Shown: piece after piece, positions 26,746 through 35,084 of the stretch
Layout: each line of letters starts with the position of its first letter
Numbering within the stretch: position 1 is the stretch's first letter
From: Anaerobiospirillum thomasii
GTDB lineage: Bacteria > Pseudomonadota > Gammaproteobacteria > Enterobacterales > Succinivibrionaceae
DNA: 64,000 bases
Direction of reading: 5' to 3'
Assembly (NCBI RefSeq): GCF_900445255.1
Contig: NZ_UAPU01000005.1
Location: 383,001 to 447,000 of the forward strand
The notes under the pieces: generated by a model
The model's input: only the letters and a program-made list of their open reading frames with translations
What the model was told of the DNA's origin: nothing
Database searches by the model: none
Program-made: the position numbers and the translations under genes

Positions 26746-28163
26746 GCATCTAAAAGATTATAACCCTGTGCACTCCAGGTTGCATCGTCCTCTGAATATA
26801 AAACACCAAGCCTTTTTTCAAAGGCCTTTCTTACCTCATAATTTGGTATTTTAACTCTGACATTGCCTCTTAGTGCTGAGTCATCAGCTAAGGTAACATA
26901 ACCTGTCTGCAGCAGCATAGTGCTAAAGGCATTAAATTTCAGACCACTTTTAATATCAGGATAAACAGTAAATTCAGATAGCTCAATGTCTATTGATTTG
27001 CCATCCATTAAGTCCTGTAATTTATCAATATTACCTTGCTTTTTAGCCTCAATTGAGTTTTTAGTATACAGAGTAATAATGTCATTGCCTGAGGTGTTGA
27101 CCCAGAAGGCCTCAGGTTCATTGCTGCCATTTTGTTTTAATGCGGCACAATACTTCATTAAAGACCATGGGCAGTAGATATTATCATTGCCAAATCTATA
27201 GCCACCGTACCACTTTTTAATCTCATCTTCTTTAGACTCAATCCCAAAGTCACTAAGAATTTTATCAGTCTCAGAGTGTGTAAATCCAAAGAAGGTGGAG
27301 TAAATATAATCTTCTACAGAAAAGACAACATAATTATTGGCGTCACCTCCACCATATATACTTTGATAGATTATGTTTAAAGAGCTGGTAATAATGCTCC
27401 TATACAGCCAGCCATCGGGATCCTGTTTAAAGGTATTGATACTTATATTTTTGATAATGGCAAGCATCTTATCATAATAAGGTTCCTCTGCCTCAACTGC
27501 TTTTTGCAGTGGAAAATCATAATCATCTAAAAGGAATAAAACCTCTCTGCCAAACTCTTTGTGCAGCATGTGCGCTAACGTTGGTATAAAGTAGCCGCAA
27601 TAAGTAACAGCACGGCATAAATTTTCTTTATCACATAAATTACTATTGCATTGACTGCTAAAGGTTAAGATATCTTTAAAATACTCAATATAAACATCCA
27701 GTTGTTTTCTGCTTTGTGTTAGAAAATAAAACTGATTATAAAGCCTTGCAATTATTGGCAGTGTTTTCTCTACAGCCTCATAAAAACATGAGCCCTCAAT
27801 ACCTTTAAATGAAACATAGATAACAGGAAACTGCCCCATAACTTTATCGCGCAGCTCTTTGTACTCATCGCGCGCCACTGCAAGGTTACGGCTATTATCT
27901 ATAAAGAGTTTTTGCTGATAGGACGTGTCCCCTGGGTTTTTATAGTTAAGCTCACAAAAGGCCTTAATCATGGACAGATTCATAGTTTTGCCAAAGCGAC
28001 CCGGGCGGGTGATGAAGGTGTTTTTCGCACATCTTTCCATAAAGAGAGTGTTAAGATAAAAGGTTTTATCTACATAATAGGCATTAGATGTAATAAGCTT
28101 TTCAAAGCTCTCACAGCCTAGCAATGCGTCTGGCAGTTTATGCATGTCCATAATAAAACTCAT
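26319..28163 (-). CDS. AAA-ATPase-like (DUF1703) protein with C-terminal PD-(D/E)XK domain, copy 2
   Basis: The 614-residue protein has the same layout as copy 1: AYYVDKTFYLNTLF, a P-loop-like TRPGRFGKT, a Walker B-like LFLLDDYDFPLQK, and a C-terminal GYSDII...ILEFKR nuclease motif. It departs from the family at two points: RR in the P-loop is GR, and the usual DEYD is DDYD. These changes might weaken ATP use. The C-terminal 140 residues are nearly identical to copy 1, while the rest differs at many positions. It is convergent with an aldo/keto reductase pseudogene. Function unknown. Confidence 0.85.
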   Translation of the reverse strand: MSFIMDMHKLPDALLGCESFEKLITSNAYYVDKTFYLNTLFMERCAKNTFITRPGRFGKTMNLSMIKAFCELNYKNPGDTSYQQKLFIDNSRNLAVARDEYKELRDKVMGQFPVIYVSFKGIEGSCFYEAVEKTLPIIARLYNQFYFLTQSRKQLDVYIEYFKDILTFSSQCNSNLCDKENLCRAVTYCGYFIPTLAHMLHKEFGREVLFLLDDYDFPLQKAVEAEEPYYDKMLAIIKNISINTFKQDPDGWLYRSIITSSLNIIYQSIYGGGDANNYVVFSVEDYIYSTFFGFTHSETDKILSDFGIESKEDEIKKWYGGYRFGNDNIYCPWSLMKYCAALKQNGSNEPEAFWVNTSGNDIITLYTKNSIEAKKQGNIDKLQDLMDGKSIDIELSEFTVYPDIKSGLKFNAFSTMLLQTGYVTLADDSALRGNVRVKIPNYEVRKAFEKRLGVLYSEDDATWSAQGYNLLDALLCNDIAKAQDIINTVLKTYISIRHSGHEQYYHGFMQGLLIEAVTDCGISMLDESESGLGYSDIILKDSSNDRAVILEFKRAATEDCLKAASEATDQIMEKKYADLFNEQYTHVYGIGIGFYKKRCKILSLGNIAKSAKLD

Positions 28164-28554
28164 TTATTTTATATAAAGTGCATTAGTAATAATTTGTTCT
28201 TTATACAATCTTACTATAGAATCAATATGACAGAAAGTCACAAATACTTAAAAAGCTAATGATCTATGTAAAAAAATATAAAGTTTGCTTCACTGTATTT
28301 AGTTTTATGAGTTTTAGCAGCATATGAAGATCTATGTATTGCTCAATTGATCAGTAGGCCTTTGCCTGTTTTTCAATATTGTTAAGAGATGCAAACTTAT
28401 ATAATGTCTGACTCTTCTTGTATCAATATGGCACTTTATTCCTATTATACTAGCATTTCTTATAAATTAAAATGCTGGCGATTTATACTTGATAAAGCCA
28501 GCTTACAAGGCGATATGTTTTACCATTTACTTGTGTAACGCCTTTATTTAAAAC
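28164..28554. other. Intergenic stretch between AAA copies 2 and 3
   Basis: No gene is seen. A weak stem at 28474-28502 (GCTGGC / GCCAGC with a 17-base loop) may end transcription of copy 3. The part next to 28164 would hold the copy 2 promoter. Confidence 0.5.
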
Positions 28555-30417
28555 TTATATTTTCTTGTTGATTTTAGCCATATTACCTATAGATATGACT
28601 TCACACCGTTTATGAGAAAAACCAAGTCCTATTCCATAGACATAATCATTATAATTGAAGAGATCATCATAATACTGTCTATACTGCAGCAGCACAGATG
28701 CTTCTTGAGCAGCCTTTAAACAGTTTTCTTCAGATCTTTTAAACTCTAAAATGACTACTTTATCATTAGAACTATATCTAAATAGCATATTGCCACTGTC
28801 AAGATCTTTATTTATAGTCTTTTGATCTTTTATATAAACCTTACCTCTCGATCTGGCATTATTTAAAATACATTGAACAAATCGACTATAATAATCTTCA
28901 GACTCTTTAACATAAATGCTTATATAAATGCTTAAGGCATGGTTTATGATGCTTTGAGCTCTATTTATATCATTTGACGATAAGGAGTTACATATATCTG
29001 TACATATATTGTACCAGTTGTCCTCGCACTCTCTTTCTGAAAGAGTACGTCTTATATTTCTGACATAAACTGATCTTATATCTAAATTTGGTATCTGAAC
29101 GTATACATCTTTACCAGGTTCAGTACTAATTATTCCATCAAAACTGTTATCAAAAGTCAAATAGCCCCTATCTAATAAAAAAGATGCAAAAGAATCAAAG
29201 CAGTATTTATCTTTATAGCTTGGAGCCTTATCAAATTTAACAATCTTAATCTTTACAGATTTTCCATCTAATAAGTGCTGAAGTTTATCAATGCTAATCC
29301 TATCCTGACTGTCTATTAGCTGCTTGATAAAGTTACCTATTATCTCTCCGCTTATAGAGCTAAAGCTTAAGTATGAATCAGGTGTTGAATCTTTATGGTT
29401 TATTAAACGAAGGCAATGTTGGATCACTGCCCATACGTTATAAATATAATCAGTTCCAAAAATATAGCCGCCATAATATTCTTTAAATTCATCTATTTTA
29501 TGTATCAAATTGAATTTAGATAAGAAGTTCTCAGTTTCTTGCTGTGTAAAGCCAAAGAAAGAAGTAAAAGGCTCATCGTTTATTTCAAATATAGTAAAAT
29601 TACATTCTTTATTTATTTCTTCCTGATAGTCTATACTGGCAGAACATGTAATAATACCCTTATACAGCCAAGGGTTTTCATCTTTCTTAAAGCTGTTTAC
29701 AGATAAATCTCGGACAAGAGACAGCATTTGTTCATAATAAGGATTTTTGGCCAATACAGACTTTTGAAGAAGTACATCATATTCATCTATAATGACTAAA
29801 ACCTGCCTGCCGTAGGCTTTATACAATAATTTGCCAAGAAATTGAATGAATTCAACACAATAAGTTTGAGCTTTTGGTATCAATTCATCTTTATTTGTAA
29901 CTATAGGAAATAAATTATAAAATAAGTTATATATCTCATTAAAATGATCTTTTTCTTCAGCAGATATTTTATTACTATCTAAAATAAAAAGAAATCTTGA
30001 ATACAGACTATCAAGTTGATTTAAAAACATTGTGATAGCATCATTAAAGTCATTATCATATATTCCTGCAAATGATACATATATTACAGGTAACTGACCC
30101 ATTACTCTGTCACGCAGATCTTTATATTCAGCATTTGCTATAGCAAGATGGTTGGGATTATCTATAAAAAGCCTTTGCTGATAAGATGTGTCACCTGGAT
30201 TTTGATAGTTTAACTCACAAAAATTGGCAATCATAGACATGTTAAGTGTCTTACCAATACGTCTGGGCCTTATAAAAACAAAGTTTTGTATATCACATGA
30301 GTCAGAAAATAAATAATTTAAAAATTGCGTCTTATCAACGTAAGAGCAAACTTCTTCAGCGTAATGGTCAAAATTAGAATAACCTACGTAAAGCCTTGGT
30401 ATATCTTTTTCTTTCAT
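28555..30417 (-). CDS. AAA-ATPase-like (DUF1703) protein, copy 3, nuclease motif altered
   Basis: This 620-residue paralogue is clearly more distant: CSYVDKTQFLNYLF, RPRRIGKTLNMSM, VLVIIDEYDVLLQK and a closing VVILEFKRSEEN. The first catalytic Asp of the PD-(D/E)XK site, in GYSDII of the other copies, is replaced (SGNMLFRY), so the nuclease may be inactive unless a nearby Asp substitutes. The ATG at 30417 has AAAGGTGAT upstream; the frame extends to 30510, but that part lacks a ribosome-binding site. An 11-bp tandem array lies about 170 bases upstream. It is downstream of and codirectional with the five-gene McrBC-like operon, but separated by about 290 bases. Confidence 0.83.
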   Translation of the reverse strand: MKEKDIPRLYVGYSNFDHYAEEVCSYVDKTQFLNYLFSDSCDIQNFVFIRPRRIGKTLNMSMIANFCELNYQNPGDTSYQQRLFIDNPNHLAIANAEYKDLRDRVMGQLPVIYVSFAGIYDNDFNDAITMFLNQLDSLYSRFLFILDSNKISAEEKDHFNEIYNLFYNLFPIVTNKDELIPKAQTYCVEFIQFLGKLLYKAYGRQVLVIIDEYDVLLQKSVLAKNPYYEQMLSLVRDLSVNSFKKDENPWLYKGIITCSASIDYQEEINKECNFTIFEINDEPFTSFFGFTQQETENFLSKFNLIHKIDEFKEYYGGYIFGTDYIYNVWAVIQHCLRLINHKDSTPDSYLSFSSISGEIIGNFIKQLIDSQDRISIDKLQHLLDGKSVKIKIVKFDKAPSYKDKYCFDSFASFLLDRGYLTFDNSFDGIISTEPGKDVYVQIPNLDIRSVYVRNIRRTLSERECEDNWYNICTDICNSLSSNDINRAQSIINHALSIYISIYVKESEDYYSRFVQCILNNARSRGKVYIKDQKTINKDLDSGNMLFRYSSNDKVVILEFKRSEENCLKAAQEASVLLQYRQYYDDLFNYNDYVYGIGLGFSHKRCEVISIGNMAKINKKI

Positions 30418-30585
30418 AGTATCACCTTTGTGCAGTCCCTGCTGTCTGATTAAGATAATAACTATTCTTTGTAGCCAGAAATTGCATAAATTTCTTGACA
30501 TACAAGCCAAAATAAGGACTAATGTAAACTAAGATAATCAATTTTTTACTATCTGTTTTACTTTGCCCTAAGCCTACCTCAATCT

Positions 30586-30651
30586 TAAAGAGTTATAAAA
30601 GAGTTATAAAAGAGTTATAAAAGAGTTATAAAAGAGTTATAAAAGAGTTAT
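30586..30651. repeat. Tandem array of an 11-bp unit, 6 copies
   Basis: Six consecutive units of AAAAGAGTTAT (the first begins with T) stand head to tail, five of them identical. The array lies between the 3' end of the Hsp70-like gene and the start of AAA copy 3. Perfect short repeats of this kind can change copy number by slippage. Confidence 0.9.
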
Positions 30652-30708
30652 AAACCAATTATTAAATATAAAAAAAATAAAATCAAGATTGAAAAAAGTA
30701 TACACTTC

Positions 30709-33336
30709 TTATTGTCGGGACTCTGTCTCCAGAAGCTGCTCACTTATAGCAAGAATATCCTTATCTGATCCTTTAGCCTGTAAAAGACTAATAAGATTTT
30801 CTTTTATATCTCTCAAGCTTATAATAAAATCATTATATCTAATTAATGATTTTTCATCTAAAGTTAAATCAGTATCTTTAAGCACCTTGTTGTAATCATT
30901 GTTGTAACAATCAATAACTGCAGATAATAGAATATCAATATTGTTTATATCTGACTCATTAGTTAAAAAAGATCTACCATTTATATTTTTTCTATACCAG
31001 AGAACATAGATAAAAATAGAAAACGACATATTTACCTTTTGTTGTCCGACAATTCTTATAGAATTCTTCTTTTTGTCTATCTTTAATTCTAACTCTTTTT
31101 TATTTAAAGTTTCTTGTAAGAAATTTATAGCTGTACTATACATAATATCCTTTAATCTTTCAGGAAAATTAAAATATTTACTGTCAGGATTAAATAACAT
31201 AGGATTACGCATCACGAGATAGCGACATACCTTCAACACACTGTATTTATTCTCTTCTCTTGCCTGATATTCAGTTAGTAACAACATAACCTGTTCAAGA
31301 TCATCTTTACTCATGGCCTTAGTTAAGGCATCTAGCATATAAAAATAATCATTATTTGTAACTGAACTTTGTTGTAAATAGCTATATATTTCTTGCTTTA
31401 AAGTTTCTGAAGTACGCCCTCTATCAATTAAAATTAAATTTTTGATCTGATCTTTAAACCCCTTTGATTCGATTTTTTGCTCATTATTATACTCATCAAT
31501 TTTATCAATAAGGCTCTGTTCAACTTTTGAATATTTATTATAATAGCATTTATAATAAGAATTATTTGAGCTCTTACTGCTGGATACAAAACGATTTAGA
31601 TAATTTGATTTTGAACTGTAAGATAGTGTAATTTTACTTGAACATGTCAGATCCAACACATGATAGTCACTATATCTAAGTTTTTTATATTTAAAAGTAC
31701 CTTCATACAGCTCCTGATGTTCCCTATCAAAGGCAACACTTATACCACTTTTTGGTATAAAATCGTTATCTTTTTCATCAAGTGACTTAATAATAACTTT
31801 TATATAACCAGACAGCAGTTTTTGCTCCAGATATACTTCTACATTGATATCATCATCAACTTCCTTCTTAAATTTTTTAGGTGTTGCCTTTAATACTTTA
31901 ATATTCTGTTCCTTAAAAGATTCTTCTTTGGCTTTATCTAAAGCTTCTTGATTAAATTTATTATCATTCGATATATAAAGATTGATCTCTAAGTTTCCTT
32001 TTTTGAGGATAAATGGAATGTGTTCAGACGAACATATGTCTGTTGGTTCAATATATTGCTCATTAATCAGAACGACTGCTTCATAGCGCTCCTCGCGTTC
32101 ATTTGTAGCAATATAAGAGACTTTATCAATTTTCTCTTTATATGTCGGCTCCCTATTTTCCTGCCTTTTATTAAAGACAACAGCTCCATATGCCATATTT
32201 GTGCATGTTCTAAATGTTTTGCTGAAATTTCTGTTACTTACATAATCAATGATATATCTGCTTATAATCTCTGATTCTATAAGTGGTCCTGTACATAATA
32301 CAGTTTCACTGCTACACCTTCTGGCAATTTCATCTCTTATAAGCTCATAGATATAGCTATTGTTCTGACTCTTATAACCTACATCCTTTATGTCATTATC
32401 TTTATATATATCATCTATGAGATCAGTATATTTGATGTCAGAAAAATCACTCTTTGACTCTAAAGAAACTGTTTTATATTCATATTGATCATCTGTATAA
32501 CAGAATAATGTGTTAATGCTGTTGGCCCTTTGCTCTTTGCCCCACACGAAACTAAAGCGGTAGAATATCTGCCTTGCAAATTTATCTTTAACAGACTTTT
32601 CCATATATGGATACTGGCTGTTTATAATGTCATTAACCAGAGCTATGGTTAAGTCTGTACCATTAATAGGAATCTGATTGCTTTCATACACAGCCTGATG
32701 GCGTTTAGGAACTGAATAAAGCTTTGAATTATGTTCTACTTCCTCAACTCCATATTCAATAACGTCTATACTGTCAGGACCTACATATAATACAGATATG
32801 CTATCTGATCCTGTCTGTGACTGATTTATACTTTCATCTTCATAATATGCTAGAAGTGATGCAACAGAGCGCCATACTAGCTTAAGATCATAGCCATTAA
32901 AGGCTCTTAGTAATGCATCCTGTTCACTTACACCGCAGGTATCAGGAATACATAAAACTATAGTGTAATTCTTTTTGAGATCGTGAATGGAAATCTTGTC
33001 TTTAATATCAGGATTTGAGTTTATGCTTTCTTTGATAGTTTCTAATATATATCTGCATAAAAGATTTGCCTGATAACTCTTTTCATCACTAAGCTCAAGC
33101 TGCTGCCATAAAAGAGCAATCATTTTGCGGCTATTGCTTTTTTGGTTATATGACTCTCTATCCAGACTCAGCCCTGTTTTATCAAATTTGGCTGAATTTG
33201 AGTACATATAAACCTTATTATCGAAATCTTCTATAACTACGCTTGGAATATAATCCTTTATGCCAATATCTACATCGTCAATATAGATGCCATCATTGAT
33301 ACCAAAGACACTAACGCCAATTACTTTATTGTGCAT
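30709..33336 (-). CDS. Divergent Hsp70-like protein, last gene of the five-gene operon
   Basis: The 875-residue protein has an N-terminal half resembling an Hsp70 nucleotide-binding domain. Residues 125-146 (TIVLCIPDTCGVSEQDALLRAF-like) correspond to the VPAYFNDSQRQA region, and 155-167 (WRSVASLLAYYED) correspond to NEPTAAALAYG. The phosphate loops are degenerate: GVSVFGINDG at 7-16 in place of DLGTTNS, and VLYVGPDSIDV for phosphate 2. A candidate adenosine loop (VLCTGPLIES) follows. The C-terminal 400 residues are rich in Lys, Asn and Ser, and I do not recognise a domain there. Its ATG overlaps the preceding stop by 11 bases. Hsp70-like partners occur in some CoCoNuT-type systems; the specific role is inference. 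Confidence 0.65.
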   Translation of the reverse strand: MHNKVIGVSVFGINDGIYIDDVDIGIKDYIPSVVIEDFDNKVYMYSNSAKFDKTGLSLDRESYNQKSNSRKMIALLWQQLELSDEKSYQANLLCRYILETIKESINSNPDIKDKISIHDLKKNYTIVLCIPDTCGVSEQDALLRAFNGYDLKLVWRSVASLLAYYEDESINQSQTGSDSISVLYVGPDSIDVIEYGVEEVEHNSKLYSVPKRHQAVYESNQIPINGTDLTIALVNDIINSQYPYMEKSVKDKFARQIFYRFSFVWGKEQRANSINTLFCYTDDQYEYKTVSLESKSDFSDIKYTDLIDDIYKDNDIKDVGYKSQNNSYIYELIRDEIARRCSSETVLCTGPLIESEIISRYIIDYVSNRNFSKTFRTCTNMAYGAVVFNKRQENREPTYKEKIDKVSYIATNEREERYEAVVLINEQYIEPTDICSSEHIPFILKKGNLEINLYISNDNKFNQEALDKAKEESFKEQNIKVLKATPKKFKKEVDDDINVEVYLEQKLLSGYIKVIIKSLDEKDNDFIPKSGISVAFDREHQELYEGTFKYKKLRYSDYHVLDLTCSSKITLSYSSKSNYLNRFVSSSKSSNNSYYKCYYNKYSKVEQSLIDKIDEYNNEQKIESKGFKDQIKNLILIDRGRTSETLKQEIYSYLQQSSVTNNDYFYMLDALTKAMSKDDLEQVMLLLTEYQAREENKYSVLKVCRYLVMRNPMLFNPDSKYFNFPERLKDIMYSTAINFLQETLNKKELELKIDKKKNSIRIVGQQKVNMSFSIFIYVLWYRKNINGRSFLTNESDINNIDILLSAVIDCYNNDYNKVLKDTDLTLDEKSLIRYNDFIISLRDIKENLISLLQAKGSDKDILAISEQLLETESRQ

Positions 33337-35074
33337 CTATCTGTCCCCTTATAAAGCCCCATATTGTCTTTTCCATACTGTTTACGGCTCTAATCCAGCT
33401 TTTAGGATTTAGCTCTATCTGAGAGATATATACATCATCCTGTATAACCTCTCTGACTCTGTGCGAGGCATTCTCAATATAAGTGTCTACACTGACTATA
33501 AGCCAAGGTAAAATATCATAATTACTGCTGTTATTTACTACAGCCTTTCTTAAATTTGCCAGATATTTTTTAATCTCATCACCGCCGTCTGTATTTACAA
33601 TATTGTGCATGGTATATACAGCAAGAGCATATTTATTTTTCTCTTCTTTATCTTCTGATATTTCGCTAAATACTATATAGGTTGGAGCACCTACATCAAA
33701 CAGATCCTGCATATCCATATAGCAATCAAAGCTGTTTAATAGCGATGCATTTGAGATAATCTCAATGGAAAACAGCTTTCCAAGCTTATTTAGAATAAAA
33801 GGGCCTGCATTGCATGATGCTTTTAATCTGTGAGAACCTCCTAATAGCTCCTGACTTATATCTGTTGAAGATCTTGATATTACATTTACAAAAGCACCAC
33901 TGCCTAAAGGATCTGTACCTATATTGGTCATAGCTACATTTAAAAGCATATCAGCAATATCCTGAAACAGATTCTGCTGCCAGAGTAATGTTTTTTGTAT
34001 ATCCTTTTTGGAGTTTATAAGCTCAAGATAATAGTGCCAAATTTTTTTATAATATATATTCTGCTGCAGAACAAAATTTGGTTTTGGCAATGAAATCTGT
34101 CGCGGAACTTCAGCAAGATTGGCATTGTTATATATAGACAAACAATTGCTCTTAAATATTTTTAACTGTTTTATAGTATTTGATACAAATGCCATATTCC
34201 TGCTTTTGGCATATTTGCTGTAATCCCTTAAATATCTGTCAATTTCAATATTGCATCTGTATACAAAATCTTTAAGGACCCTATTTTCAAGCATGTTATA
34301 GCTTTCAACTTTGGCTATGCCAAGCAGCTGCATATTACTGCTTCTGGCCTTCTCCTTAATGCTTCTGCCTTTAATTTTTAAAAGAGAAGTAAGACATTTG
34401 GCATCAAGCTCATTGATTCTCTCCACAGGCATCATGCGTCTGGTTCTGGTTAAGTTTTTTCTAAGCTTGTGCTCAAGAGAGACTATGGTCTGTGATAAAT
34501 TCTCCATGATCTCAAGTATTTTAGATCGTACAGGATTGTCATCATTACCACAAAAGCTCTGAATAATATCCTTAAGATAAACAAAACGTACTATATTTTT
34601 GGCAAAGGAGTTATATTCAGTATTTCTCTCAATAATATAATCAAAGAAGGTCAGCCAGTCGTCTATATATGAAAAATCATCGGCATTATTGATAACTGGA
34701 AGTACTATAAAACCAAGCTCGGAATCTTTAAATCTTATTTTAAACTTTTCCCTTCTTTCTCCTGCTCCTGTCTTGGCATTTTCATTAAGTTTATAGCTGT
34801 TCTTAATACTGCCTGCCATTAAAACGCATGGCAGTGTATAAATAGCTGTATCGGCAGCCTTTGCTGCATAAAAATGGGCATCTCTTTTAAAGATTAATCC
34901 TGAGTCTTCATGAATGAAATCAACTTGAATTCTTTCTTTGCAAACACCTGATACCTCAATAAAATACTGATTAAGTCTGGTATTTGTTAAAAAATCAAGA
35001 TCACTCCTGCCTTCAATTAAATTAGCATCAGACTCAATACTCCAAGGATATCTGATTAAAGAACAATGCCCCAT
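33326..35074 (-). CDS. DUF2357 McrC-like protein without a recognisable nuclease motif
   Basis: The 582-residue protein has a DUF2357-type middle region: YNMLENRVLKDFVYRC near residue 260, then a long helical stretch and NIYYKKIWHYYLELI. This domain precedes the nuclease in McrC homologues. In the C-terminal 200 residues I cannot find the PD...(D/E)xK pattern; a possible relic is GAPTYIVFSEI. It therefore appears to be a structural partner of the McrB-like protein encoded 10 bases upstream. The stop overlaps the Hsp70-like start. Confidence is good for the DUF2357 relation and lower for loss of the nuclease, which needs a profile or structure comparison. Confidence 0.7.
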   Translation of the reverse strand: MGHCSLIRYPWSIESDANLIEGRSDLDFLTNTRLNQYFIEVSGVCKERIQVDFIHEDSGLIFKRDAHFYAAKAADTAIYTLPCVLMAGSIKNSYKLNENAKTGAGERREKFKIRFKDSELGFIVLPVINNADDFSYIDDWLTFFDYIIERNTEYNSFAKNIVRFVYLKDIIQSFCGNDDNPVRSKILEIMENLSQTIVSLEHKLRKNLTRTRRMMPVERINELDAKCLTSLLKIKGRSIKEKARSSNMQLLGIAKVESYNMLENRVLKDFVYRCNIEIDRYLRDYSKYAKSRNMAFVSNTIKQLKIFKSNCLSIYNNANLAEVPRQISLPKPNFVLQQNIYYKKIWHYYLELINSKKDIQKTLLWQQNLFQDIADMLLNVAMTNIGTDPLGSGAFVNVISRSSTDISQELLGGSHRLKASCNAGPFILNKLGKLFSIEIISNASLLNSFDCYMDMQDLFDVGAPTYIVFSEISEDKEEKNKYALAVYTMHNIVNTDGGDEIKKYLANLRKAVVNNSSNYDILPWLIVSVDTYIENASHRVREVIQDDVYISQIELNPKSWIRAVNSMEKTIWGFIRGQIDAQ

Positions 35075-35084
35075 ATACTAAATC

